Assembly (NCBI GenBank): GCA_023678885.1
Contig: CM042970.1
Span: 2,024,355 to 2,088,354, forward strand
Source: Pogostemon cablin
Taxonomy: Eukaryota; Streptophyta; Magnoliopsida; Lamiales; Lamiaceae
Direction of reading: 5' to 3'
DNA: 64,000 nt
Within the stretch, counting starts at the first letter, position 1. Each line of letters opens with the position of its first letter. The notes beneath the pieces are model-generated. The model ran no database searches and had not been told where the DNA came from. It was given only the letters and a program-made list of their open reading frames with translations. Below are positions 9,711-21,600 of this stretch, piece after piece. The translations under genes were made by a program, and so were the position numbers.

Positions 9711-10898
9711 GGCCGCGGCTATTCGCACACACCGTTTTACTTTACACACTCAATTATATTTACACACACAAAAATGATATATACACACACTTGGAAAATA
9801 CTACATTACCTTTAATGAAAACATCCATATACACAATCTCTTCTCTCCCACAATCCCACATTTAATTTAAACACTAAATCATACACACACTCCACTTTGT
9901 ACCACTAGCCACTTCACTTCTCATGTTTGAAACAAAGAAAAAAAAAGAGGAAACTTCACTTCTTATGTTTGAAACAAAGAAAAAACGAGAAAAGAAGAGA
10001 AGAAGGGAGGAAGAGTTTCAAATATTGGGGAGATTAGACATTAATTAAAATCTGTAAATCACTCAAATTAGTACTAAAATTTATGCGTGAAATCCCTGAA
10101 GGGGGAATTTCGAATCTGTAACCAAATACTAACAATGTAATGAAACCCCCATTATTAAACCAAATATTTGAGGAATTTCGAATCTGTAATGAAACTAACA
10201 ATGAAAAATACTTGAGGAAATCATCATTAAATAAATGCACCATTTGTCGAAAATCGACCAGCGAAGCGGCCCTGGTATGTCGATGTTTGAAGGTCTGTTC
10301 GACCACGTATGGTCGACATTTGAGTTACTCGTCGGCCAGAATCTATCGACAGCTTATGAAGTTGTTCGTCCATTCCCCGTCGAACACACCGCCGAAATAA
10401 TCGCATCCACCTTTGGGATGGCGAATCTAGTGGCTCGTCCCTTCAATGGCTTCGCTTCTGATTACGCAGCCGGATATTCGGGATTAGACTATGGACAATC
10501 AATGGGAGGACTCTTCTGCATTCTTCCCTCCTCCACATTTCTTCCCTTTCCCCCTCTCTCTCTCTTATACTCCTACGCACGCACTCCGTCACTCATTCCC
10601 TCCATCTATGGTTACAACGATTCGAAGAGGAGCCATTCTGAATTGGCACTTGCTGAGCTTTTCGCTTTTCGCCCCTGCAGATGATCACAAGAAACTTCAT
10701 CACAAACCTGATATCTGCAGAAGATGACTATGGCGAGAGATGATATAATATTTAGGTGTGTGTATGTTTGAGTGTGGGGGCAGCATGTTAGTGTTTGATG
10801 TGTGTTTGTGTGTTTGTATTTATTATTTAAAGAATAATATTGTAATAAGTGTGTGTATGTCAAAGAATATAAAACGGTGTGTGCGAATAGCCGCGGCC
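9711..10898. mobile_element. Pack-MULE with perfect 29-bp TIRs and 9-bp TSD
   Basis: The two ends are perfect inverted repeats of 29 bp, beginning GGCCGCGGCTATTCGCACAC at 9711 and ending with its complement at 10898. A 9-bp direct duplication TAAATATAT flanks the element at 9702-9710 and 10899-10907, diagnostic of Mutator-like insertion. The element is 1,188 bp and encodes no transposase, so it is non-autonomous. Its interior carries sequence like a nitrate transporter gene. A subterminal stretch (about 9910-9990) holds a direct duplication around CTTCTCATGTTTGAAACAAA. The perfect TIRs indicate a young insertion. Confidence 0.93.
10360..10545 (+). pseudogene. Captured NRT2 high-affinity nitrate transporter fragment
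   Basis: One frame reads HTAEIIASTFGMANLVARPF, then NGFASDYAA and MGGLFCI. This closely follows the transmembrane region of plant NRT2 (major facilitator) proteins, where HTAG-II-FGMAN-ARP-GG-SD-AA and LGGVFCI are typical. Only some 50-60 residues are recognisable, and the stretch between SDYAA and MGGLFCI is shortened. It sits inside the Pack-MULE and has no start, no upstream helices and no continuation. A surrounding frame (10235-10684) stays open, so a short chimeric transcript is possible, but no full transporter can be made. Confidence 0.75.
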
Positions 10899-10907
10899 TA
10901 AATATAT

Positions 10908-11951
10908 AATTAATCCAAATATAATACTCTCATAGGAAATAAAATAAGAGTTCTTTGGAATCATTCTGTCCCTACAAAACTATAGTATCACAATAGAAGT
11001 TTGGTAAGGAGATATATAATCTACCATTTCATCCACGTTCCCTCCCCAAAATGTATAAGACATTTTGCGATTCCTGTGTGTATGAATAATGTATTGGCCT
11101 CCTATCATGAAACACACATTCTATAGTTTTGCTAATTTTCTATTGCTATATGCAGGAACGTGATATCCATAAATCAAATGTTTAAATAGACTATTTATAG
11201 CTGTTGGCAGGTTGTGTGGTTAGCAGAAACAATTCAACTTCCATTGTAGATTTAAAGTTTAATAACAGAAGGATCTTTTTTACCTACACCAACTTAAACT
11301 GATATAACTCCATATTTTCATATTAAAAAAAAAAAAAGCAGGAAAAACATGTACTATTTTTAGCAACTTTGATGCTATAATAAGCCTATATATATAGATT
11401 AGTTGAAAAATTATACTTAAAAAATAAATAAGGAAATGTAAATTAGTGAGTTGGACTCAGAGAAGGTGATGAAGAGAGGAGGAAAAGTGTGGGCCAGAGA
11501 GCGCTTTTGGGCTTAGCAGGCCAGGCCCATCCACTTGACAAATCCCTTTCAAGTGACTCATTTCCACCTCATACATACCTATAACTTATATATAATGAAC
11601 ACACAAAACTAAATATATATAATCATTATGGCCAGGTATTATAATCTAATTATGGATTAATTGGAAAAAAACTACGAACTGTACTCCTACTCCAAATTAA
11701 TCTTCACTTTCGAGAAATTGAAAAAAAAATCACCACATTTAAGTATTGTTGCAAAAAAACCAAATTTGTGACTAAAAGTAGGGTTTTTTTTTGGATTTTT
11801 TTTTCAACAATACTTAAAGGTGGTGGTTTTATTTTTTTGGCAATTTCTCAAAAGATGATTAATTTGCAATAGGAGTAAAGTTCGTGGTTTTTTTGCTATT
11901 AACCCTTTAATTATCTTCCATATAAAATAAAATAAATTAACTTATGTTGCA
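10908..11951. other. Intergenic DNA, no gene seen
   Basis: AT-rich with scattered homopolymer runs. A stretch at 11690-11890 contains loosely inverted segments (ACCACATTTAAGTATTGTTG versus CAACAATACTTAAAGGTGGT), suggesting a decayed foldback repeat. Confidence 0.45.
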
Positions 11952-11960
11952 TATATTAAA

Positions 11961-12327
11961 GAATGAGGCTTGTGTGCGCATGAGAACACATTTCGTGCGC
12001 CTTTAGAATTTAGTATTATGGGTAAATGTACATTACTTTGGTCTAAATGGTATACACTTTAATTAATAAAGGTACACCATTTTGTTCTAAATGATATACT
12101 TTATTAATATTTTTTATTTTTCTTCAGAAAATAAAGGGTACACATATTTATATTAAAGAGTATACCATTTAATACAAAATTTCAAAGGCGCACGAAATAT
12201 GTTTCCGTGCGCCGGGGCATACATAAGTTTTTGCCATGGTATACATCTTTATACTGAAGGGTACACAATGTAACACAAAATTCTAAAGGCGCACGGAATG
12301 TGCTCCCAGACGCACACAAGTTTTGCC
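11961..12327. mobile_element. Small MULE of the GGCAAAA/GAGGCTC family, copy 1
   Basis: A 9-bp duplication TATATTAAA flanks the element at 11952-11960 and 12328-12336. The left end reads GAATGAGGCTTGTGTGCGCA; the right end, read inward, GGCAAAACTTGTGTGCGTC. Both are followed by GTGCGCC..TTTAGAATTT blocks in inverted orientation. The interior repeats GGTATAC/GTACACC motifs. It is 367 bp with no coding potential and an internal extra copy of the end sequence near 12185-12240, so it may be a composite. Confidence 0.85.
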
Positions 12328-12405
12328 TATATTAAATGGGAGAGTAGTTTCTCTGTCCACAAAATAAAATAAAATGTGAATTAGAATGTATTATATACAA
12401 AAAGA

Positions 12406-12433
<28 letters not shown>

Positions 12434-12436
<3 letters not shown>

Positions 12437-12820
12437 AAAATTCCTGTGCACCCGGGCGCACGGACCACATTTCGTGCGCCTTTAGAATTTTGTGTTAAAT
12501 TGTTACCCTTTAGTATACAGATGTGTACCCTTTATTTTCTAAAGAAAATTATTATGTGTAACTGGACGCATGAACAACACTCCGTGCGCCTTTAGAATTT
12601 TGTGTTAAATTGTATACCATTTAATATAAAAATGTGTACCCTTTATTTTCTAAAGAAAAAAATATTAACGAAAAGTGTATACCCTTTAAAACAAAATAGT
12701 GTATCTTATTATTTAAAGTGTATACCCTTTAGACCAAAACAATGTACCCTTACTCATAATACTAAATTTCTAAAGGCGCACGGAATGTGTTCCCGTGCGC
12801 CCGGACGCACGCAAGCCTCA
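12434..12820. mobile_element. Small MULE of the GGCAAAA/GAGGCTC family, copy 2
   Basis: It begins GCAAAAATTCCTGTGCACCC and ends CGCACGCAAGCCTCA, matching the two end types of copy 1. Both sides abut (TA)n tracts (12406-12433 and 12820-12836), so a 9-bp TATATATAT duplication is likely but cannot be delimited. The interior again holds GTACCCTTTATTTTC and GTATACC motifs, with an additional end-like block near 12555-12620. Confidence 0.75.
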
Positions 12821-13100
12821 TATATATATATATATATTTTTTTTTTTGTGTGAAATAAAATTTGTTACATATCATTCTTAATCTTAAAATATGGAGTACC
12901 TTTTACTTAAAAAACATTAAATTATTTTTAAATGTTACCTCAATATTCCCATGTTATTCGATAATTAAATCCTGCATAAGGCCAATAACTCGTGAGAAAA
13001 GAAATTGACCTATTTGGCCATTTCTTTGAGTTTTCAAATGATCTCTTAGGATATCTACAAAATACATATACGACAATGAGTTGGTTTTCTGTGGACTCAA

Positions 13101-13453
13101 CTCTTCAAAAAAAAAAAAAAAACAATCGAATTTATTAATAGAATAAATTTCGTTGGTAATTATCAATAGATTAGCAATAAAAATGACATTTTTATTTTAG
13201 CAAAGGAATACCAATAGATTTATTCTTTATTTTAGCAATGGATTACCAAGGAAATCATTACATAAATTATCAACCGAATTATTAATCAACGAAATTAATT
13301 TTTTCGTTGCTAAAAATTTACCAATCACCACTTTACCAACGGAATTTTACCAACGAATTCCATTGCTAATCCGTTAGTAAGCCAATTTAACAATGAAATT
13401 AGGGCTTTTACCAACGGAATATTCAGTTGGTAAAAAATATTTTTTTTGTAGTG
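13101..13453. mobile_element. CACTA-type MITE of palindromic CCAACGG modules, copy 1
   Basis: The interior is an irregular series of TT(A/G)CCAACGG and CCGTTGGTAA modules in both orientations. The right end reads TTTTTTTGTAGTG, the left end is a worn CTCTTCAAAAAAAA, and CAA duplicates the flank (13098-13100 and 13454-13456). The 3-bp duplication and CACTAC-type end fit a non-autonomous CACTA element. Confidence 0.75.
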
Positions 13454-13598
13454 CAAGTGCATAGCATTTAAAAATATTTATTTTAATTAATAAGAATATT
13501 ATTTTTTTCATTGAAAGGGTTATATAAAAGATATTAATATTTGATTAAGAATATATAGAGGAAAATTAAGAGCATATTTTTTTTTTATAAAAAAAATA

Positions 13599-13800
13599 CT
13601 CCCTTCGATCCAGGCAAAGGTCCTTATTTACTTTTTGCGCACAAATTAAGAAGTATTATTATTTTATGTATAGTGGGTAGTTGTATTAGTGGTGAGTGGT
13701 GTGCATATATGGGGTCTTTTTACTAAAAGGGAAAAATTGGACATTTGAATGTGACACACAATATAGTAAAATGTAGATCTTTGGGTGGGACGGAGGAAGC
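13599..13800. mobile_element. CTCCCTCC-family MITE
   Basis: The element starts CTCCCTTCGATCCAGGC and ends GGGTGGGACGGAGGAAG. Family landmarks TTTTTGCGCACAAATTAAGA and GTATTATTATTTTATGTATA lie inside. Confidence 0.7.
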
Positions 13801-15246
13801 ATAACATTTAATACATAATGTAGTATAACATTTGGTCGAATAAGATATAGACATACGGACCTAACAAACAGGCACCAAATCACCTATTTAAATATGATGT
13901 TTTATCTTGTATTTCACCTTCTAAATAATTGACCTTTTAAATAATTGACATGTTATGATCATTTCCCAAATCAATGTATCAAGATTTTTAATATCATTTG
14001 TAAGCATAATTTTTTATATTATGAAATATCAAACGTGAAAAAAGAATTGAACACGTATATAATACTAAAACATTAGGCTTATTTATAGCTTACACATATT
14101 ATGTGTAAAAGGTATGTATGTCACAAGGAAAAACAGAGGATGTTAGAGAGAGAGAAAGAGTGGTGAATGGGTGAGGGTTTGCAGCCCAGGCAAAGAAATC
14201 ATAAAAACAGAGGGAATTTGTTAGAGAGAGAGAGAGAGTAAAATGGGTGAGGAAGAAGGTGGAATCCACCATTCCAAAATATGAGATGGAAAGAAATCCG
14301 AGGAGACACCAACCGTCGTTGACATACAGTCGACTGAAGGCAGGTGATGGCAAGGCAAGAAAGAAGGAGAATCACAAACACCTTGGTGATTTCATATCAT
14401 ACTGGGATAAATCAAATGGAGATGGATAGAAATCGTATTTCTTCAACAACTTTCCTGAAGGGTGTATACTGGAAAATTTGAGGGCGAAAGTTGGAGAGGT
14501 CATAGACATCTTTTGCCCAAACAAAAAAGATAAACAAGGAAAGTCATTTGGGTTTTGTCAGATTTTCTGCAAAACTGGATGAAGATGCTGTGTTGAAAAA
14601 ACTTAACAATGTTTGGATTGGTAGCTACAAGATTAGAGCATACACTCCCAGAGGCCTACAGGTACGAGATATTCTTACCGGAAAAATCTTTTGCTTACGT
14701 AGTGCGAGGAGAGAAGAAAGCAAAAGATGAGATTAAATCTGGTGATGAGGAAATCATACAGTTTAAGTCAAGTGTTGATGAGAAAAAATGGGCAAAAGAA
14801 TGCTATACTTGTATCTTGAAGAAAAATTTGATTGAGTTCTTCTTGAGAATCAGTCGAACAAAACTTTTGAACAAATTATTAAATGGTTTAAGAACTGGTT
14901 CGAGTGGTATAGGCCATGGAAGGAGGTGGATGTGAGCCATAAAAGGTTGGCCTGGACGAGATGGATTGGTGTACCAATGCATGTTGGAAGTTTGAATCTT
15001 TTGTGAAGTCGGACACGGTGACACAGAAGAAAGAGAGAATGGATATGGCTATGGCAGAAGATAGTGAAGAAGATGTTGAATCCATGTGGTCCGGTGAGTA
15101 CATAGGATCAAATTCAAAATTTTCGGTTGATGCTGTGGCAGACGGTAATAAGTCAGATTCCTCGGATTGCTCATCAGAAATAAGGATGAATTTTCATTTT
15201 GGAAATTTCGATCTCGAAAAAAGAAAAGAAAAGGGAGGAATGTAGG

Positions 15247-16758
15247 TGATTGATCGAACCATATAGAGGAACGTACTAGAGTTTAAGCGATCTCAAGTTT
15301 ACCGTGATTTTATAAGGACGATAGAATGAGATGGTGGACAAGCGTGCAAATAAACGAACTTAAATTAATGCAAGAAATAAGATAAAAGTAAAGATAAATG
15401 ATGGGTTCCAAATGATGCAATGATGAAATTAACAACAATCATGACATGAATAATAAAGTAATCATGCAATTAATTATAATCTATCATGGACATAGTATAA
15501 GAGCGATCACTAATTCCACCTAAATTCTCTCTCGAGATGGATAGGATGTAAACCCTCAACAAGGTTCCCAAAAGCACATAGGATCGAGACCAAAATGAAC
15601 ACATCCCAGTAGGTACTAATTACTGTACGAGTTCCCTAATTAGGTACTAAATCATATGCAATATTCCCATTTAAGGTACTATGAAATCACTAATGGTTTG
15701 GGTCCCCTCATCTAATCAATCAATCTCTCGATCAAGCTAATCAAATGTTCTATCAAATGGTTCTAAATCTAAAAGGATATCTATATCTCATTCTAAATTA
15801 ATGCACATGAAGTGTATGATGAAATGATTCAATGAACTATCCTAAACAAATAATTGATTTATCAATCTAATTACATGGTTATGACAATTAATCACATATA
15901 TCATCATATACATCAAGCAATCAAAATTCAATGATAGAAATACACAAAGCCTATTCAAGATTAAGATCAAATTGCATAAAAACTAAATTATTCATCACCA
16001 ATCATGGAGCTAATCTCACAAAGGAGATTAGCTTATCATAGTCTTAGAGAAAACAAAATAGACAATTGAGTATAAATTTCATGATCAAACTATAAAGAAG
16101 TTCACAAAAATTAGAATTAGATTTTCCTTTGAAGTCCTTCAATAGAGATCTCCTTCTTCTTCTTGCAATCTTCACTCTCCCTTACTTCCTTGATCACTTG
16201 AATGATGGATTTGATGGAGGAGATCAAGTGTGGATGGATGAACGAAGAATGGATGAAGATGATGGTGTAAAATGGAGGAAATGGTGTGTGATCTAGGTGT
16301 AGGGGTGGAACCCTTCGAAAATTATATCAAATATTGAAGTATTGGGTATTTATACAAAATACCCCTTGGGAAGCTTCTAGAAGGATTCTGATATTTTTCT
16401 GATCCTGCATCATCATGGCTCGTGTGCTGCAACACGGCCACAGGGTGGCCGTGTAGGCGTTTTGGATGTCGGAACACGACCAAGGCTTACAGGGCCGTGT
16501 TGGTGCAACCCCTGTTTTTTCATATTTTGTTTCGTCTCGTTCTCCCTCGTTTCAACTCCGAATTGAGATCAATTTTTTCCTATGTATTTCTTTTCGCGTC
16601 TAGAATCTATTTTTGACTAAAAATCATACATTTAAGCTCATTCACACACATTTTCATAAAAACACAAAATACAATCAAAATACACATAAATACGAATAAA
16701 ATAATACGAAAAAATATATAAAAAGACACTAAAATTTAGGTGAAAATATCACTCATCA
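15247..16758 (-). mobile_element. Solo LTR (1.5 kb) inside LINE ORF1
   Basis: On the minus strand this block begins TGATGAGTGATATTTTCACC and ends CGATCAATCA, the TG...CA form of an LTR. Flanking pentamers are GTAGG (15242-15246) and GAAGG (16759-16763), matching at four of five bases. There is no polymerase or second LTR, so it is a solo LTR left by recombination. It splits LINE ORF1; removing it joins KRKGRN to VGGEGLLRRSKRK in one frame. The lineage is not certain; a Ty3/gypsy origin is my guess. Confidence 0.7.
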
Positions 16759-17049
16759 GAAGGCGGTGAAGGATTATTGAGAAGAAGTAAAAGAAAAGGA
16801 GATTTGGATAGAAGAGAACCAGGAAAATAATAGTACAGTGGGGCCCTCTGAATATCTGAAGAGTCAGACATCCAACAAACGTGTTGAAACAGCAAAATCT
16901 CATGATATTCCAAAAGGTGAGAAGGGTGGCTTAGCTGGCCCTAGTTTGGAACAGGGAGAATTACTTCAATGGGCCAGAAGTAAACACTATTGTCCCACAA
17001 GCCCATTTAAGTAATAGCATTTATGAGCCCATTGATAATTTAAAATACC

Positions 17050-18145
17050 CACAACAAGAAAAAATGCCTTTGATCACATATATTTTTATGTCATTTTAAC
17101 ATCAGTGTGATAATAAGTATTGTATTGCTACATTATATTTTTAGGGGTGTTAATAGTGTTCTTTAAAGACACTTAATAAAATGGTGTGTTGATATTTATC
17201 CTATCACCACACTTCAAAATGAACATTTATCTATTGCTATACCTTTTTTACTACAAAAAAAAAATGTCCTTATATGTACTCTTTGGTATCACTTTTGCTA
17301 CACCTTTTTAATACATAAGAAAAAATGTCCTTATAAGTACTATTTAGAGACACTTAAGAATACATATGTAAATATATATATTTTGTTACAACACACGATG
17401 AAAGATAAAAAAATATTAAAATTTTATTTTATTTTTTTCGTTGTTAAAATATTAAAATAGAAACTATTTATTTTATTAAAAAATAATTTTTTTAATTTTT
17501 TTATAATAAATAATTATTTTAATTAATTTAATGATTAAGAAAATAAAATTTATTTTTATTTTAATAATAAAATCTTATACTTTATTATTTTTAGAATAAT
17601 TAGTTATATATATTTCTATATAATTATATTTTATCTTACAAAATTAAATTTATACTATAATTTAATTAGTAATTTTAATTTTATTTTATTATACATATTA
17701 AACTGTTAATATAAAATTAATATTATAAATTCAGTATAAAACTTAATTATGTATTCTATGTATATATATTATTTTTAATAAAATATTACAAGAATTACTT
17801 ATAGTTTAATGGCTTTCTGACTTAAAATAAGGATTTAATATGGGTGATACAAGACCGAGTCTAAGAGAAAACACTTTTGATTTTATTTTCTGTAATGTTA
17901 TTATATTGTGACATTTAAAAATATATTAATAAGTCACCTATCTTCACACTTTAAAGTATATTAATAAAAGTAAGTGTGATAATAAGCATAATTCTTCACA
18001 CTTTAAAGTGTAGTGATAGGGGTATTGTCTATCTCCACGTCAGAATGAACCACACAAAAAATCAATGTGGGAATAGGTAAAATGTATTAATATATTACCT
18101 ATTACAACACTTTTTAATGTATTTATAAGTATTTTTTTTGTAGTG
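17050..18145. mobile_element. CACTA-type non-autonomous element in LINE ORF1
   Basis: The ends are CACAACAAGAAAAAA (worn CACTACAAAAAA) at 17050 and TTTTTTTTGTAGTG ending at 18145. ACC flanks both sides (17047-17049 and 18146-18148), a 3-bp duplication. Removing element plus one ACC gives AAA-TAC-CCA-CCG-AGA, an uninterrupted ORF1 reading NLKYPPRF, which proves the boundaries. The 1,096-bp interior is very AT-rich and holds repeated ACACTT(T)AAA/GTGTG(A)TAATA motifs; no coding sequence. Confidence 0.88.
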
Positions 18146-18674
18146 ACCCACCGAGATTTGTGCTTTATGATCATGGGCCAAAGGCAAACACAGAGAAGGA
18201 GATAAACTCGAGTGGGTCAGGGGAGCTGGAATTCCCACCAGGATTCGGACCAGAGCCTTTATTTACGTCACATGAAAATTAAGGTAATTCTACTGTTGGA
18301 GATGAAAGTGGTATAGTGGATTGCAATGGGAAGAGTGGTGGATCTAAATGCGTGAAAGGGCAAATAAATACAGATTCGAAAAATGGTAGAAATAAACAGA
18401 AGACAACGATGGTGAATAAGAAGACCAATAAAAAGAAGGCAGAGACATCAAAATTTCGAGCATTTGTTCAAGATATTGAATCCCCAAATATTAAAAATTC
18501 AATGGGAGAGAAAGAAAAAATGGAGGTTAAACTCACATGGAATACTGGAAAAACACTGGTTGTGGTAGGCAAGACATCAGATGAACAGATTATTCAGAAA
18601 CTAATGGATTTGGAAGGGGAAGAAAGGAAATGTGAAGAGAAAGATAAGGAGACTTCCAAGGTTAGTGTTTTTAA

Positions 18675-21600
18675 ATGAGAGTTCTTTCTTTTAATACAAG
18701 AGGCTTGGGGAGTAAAGTGAAAAAGAAGGAGATACAAAATATTGTGAGAAAACATAATATTGATTTTTGTTGCATTCAAGAAACAAAAATGAAGATTGTT
18801 AATTCGTGGGATTGTAGAATATTGTGGGGGAACGACAATGTTAAATGGGCTTTTAAACCAGCTTTGGGGAGGTCTGGAGGAATACAATCTATGTGGAATT
18901 CTGAGGTGTTTATGATTCGTAGCTCATGGTTTTTAAATGGTGCCTTAATTGTGAATGGTTATTGGGGAGAAGATATGGTCGATTGTTGTATTATAAATGT
19001 CTACGCTCCATGTGCTGCTTCTGAAAGAACTGAGCTATGGGATAATATTAAAACAGTTATTGAATAGAATTCAACTTTGTGTGTATGTGTGATAGGGGAT
19101 TTCAATGTTGTTAGAAAACAGTCAGAAAGAGTAGGCAGAGGAGCTTTGACCACAATAGAGAAATCAAACTCTTTGATGACTTTATCAGAAACAGTAGATT
19201 ATTTGATTTTCCATTACATGGTAGATGTTATACTTGGTATAAGCCTGATGGATCATGTAAAAGCAGATTAGACAGAATTATGGTGAATAATGTGTGGATG
19301 CAAAAGTGGCCAAACCTATATCTTAAAGGTTTGAGGAGATCAATATCAGATCATTGTCCATTAGTTTTGGAAAACCAGGTTAAGGATTGGGGTCCTAAAC
19401 CATTTAGAAGTATTGATGCATGGTTAGCTCATCCGGAGTTTAAAGAATTTGTTGCTAGCAAATGGCAGAGCTACCAAATAAATGGCTGGGGAGGATATGT
19501 TTTAAAGGAGAAATTTAAAATGCTGAAGAATGACTTGAAATTTTGGAACCGAGAAGTTTTTGGGTTCATTGATGAAAATATTGAAAAATAAAGAAGTGAA
19601 ATTCAGAGATTGGATATCATTGTTGACACATTTGGTCTATAGGATATGGAAGTCATGAATAGAAAAGGAACATCAGTTGGGCTGTTTAGAAATCTAAAAT
19701 TGAAGGATAACCTGCTTGGCCAGAAATCTAGATTCAGATGGCTTAAAAAAGGAGACTCAAATTCAAGATTCTTCCATAACATCATTTATAAGAGAAGAAA
19801 GAGAAATGAAATTGTGGGAATCAATGTTGAAGGGGTATGGCACAGAGAGGTTGAGAATGTTAAAAAGGGCATTCATGATTCTTTCAAAAAGCATTTCCAG
19901 ATGAATGACACACTGAGTATAGCTCTTGATCCAGATTTTACCACTAAAAAAATCTCCAAAGATGATAATCTTATGCTTATTGCTCCTTTTTCTATTGAAG
20001 AGGTGAAGGAAGCGGTGTGGTCGTGTGACAGTGATAAGAGCCCTGGACCAGATGGGTTTAATTTTAAATTCTTGAAAGAATTCTAGGAGTTGATTAAAGA
20101 AGATATTATGAGAATGGTCAATGAATTTCATCAAAATGGGAAATTGGTGAAGGGTATTAATCTATCGTTCATTGTATTGATTCCAAAGAAAGAGGTGGCT
20201 AGTAAGATGAACGACTATAGACAGATTTCGTTGATAGGAGGGATGTACAAGATCATTTCAAAGATACTAGCTAGAAGGTTGAGCAAGATGCTAGATTCAA
20301 TTATATCAGAAAATCAGAGTGCATTTATTGGAAACAGAAATATCCTGGATTGTATTGTGATCTTGAATGAGGCGATAGATGAAGCAAGATAAAGAGGCAT
20401 GAAGAGAATTTTCTTCAAGATTGATTTTTCCAAGGCTTATGATTCAGTGGATTGGGGTTTTTTAAATATTATGATGGAGAATTTCAACTCCAGTCCTACT
20501 TGGAAGAAATGGATTATGGAGTGTGTCTATTGCCACTGCATCAGTTTTAATCAATGGAAGCCCTTCGAGCGAGTTTTGTTTGGAACGTGGACTCAGACAA
20601 GGGGATCTCTTATCCCCATTTCTGTTTTTGATCGTTGCTGAAAGTCTTAGTATTCTTATGACTAAAACAACAAGTCTAGGGCTTCTTGAGGCAACGAAAA
20701 TTGGAAGCAACAATGTGGAGGTGTCACACCTTCAATTTGCAGATGATACTATACTGATGGTTAATGATAGTTTGGATTATGCAGTGGTAATCAAACGGAT
20801 CCTTAGAATCATGGAGTTAATATCTGGATTGAAAGTTAATTTCAATAAATATCTTCTGTTTCGTATGAATGTGGACGAGAGAAGACTGGGTGAGATGGCG
20901 GAGATTTTGGGATGCGATGTGGGTGAAATACCTTTCTCATACTTAGGCATCAAGGTTGGCATGAACCACCATCATATAATGGAATGGAGCAGTATCATTC
21001 AAAAAATCAAAAACCGCATTAAAAAATGGGAGGGGAGCAAAATTTCAATAGGCTGAAGAATCACGCTGCTGAATATGGTATTATCTTCTATACCAACTTA
21101 TTATCTTTCTTTTTACCTTACTCCCAAAGAAACATTGCGGATGATGGTGAAATTATTTCGTAATTTCTTATGGGGTGGTGGTGTTGATGAGAAGAAAATT
21201 AGTTGGATAGATTGGAAAATTATATGCAATCCAAAGGAGAGAGGAGGCTTAGGAACACGGGATTTGGAACTGTTCAATAAGGCGTTGGTGGGGAAATGGA
21301 TGTGGAGGTGGCTGAATGAAAAAAACAGTCTTTGGGTGAAGGTGATAGAATCTAAATGTGGGTATGATAGTGTTATGAAAGGAAGAACGAGATGGTCTGG
21401 ATGGTGGAAGGATGTAGTTAACAGTACTCTTGGAGAAAGAAATGACTGGTTTAAAAATAGCTTGGAAAGAGTTATTGGGAATGGTAATAACATATTATTT
21501 TGGGAAGATAACTGGGTTGGAGGAGAAGTGCTGAGAGAGAAATTTCCAAGACTTTTCCATCTTTGTATGGATAAAGGGAAAATAATTTGCGAGATGGGAA

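Larger units (their letters stand above)
14247..18678 (+). pseudogene. LINE ORF1 (RRM-like RNA-binding protein), broken
   Basis: FFNNFPEG at 14439-14462 and GFVRF at 14551-14565 are the RNP-like motifs of the RRM that begins many plant L1 ORF1 proteins; they lie in different frames, so one indel separates them. Around 14,900-15,000, pieces such as WTRWIGVPMHV and WKFESF match the conserved W-GVP-HVW block, again with small frame shifts. After both insertions are removed, the frame reads NLKYPPRFVLYDHGPKANT, ELEFPPGFGPEPLF, a TAA at 18280-18282, then a Lys-rich tail to the TGA at 18676-18678. That makes roughly 600 codons. The protein would bind element RNA for retrotransposition. This copy cannot make it intact. 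Confidence 0.8.

Noticed and set aside
13101..13453. Regularly repeated motif that could suggest a CRISPR-like or satellite array
   Set aside because: Modules alternate in orientation, have no spacers, and lie within CACTA-type ends; it is a MITE in a plant genome.
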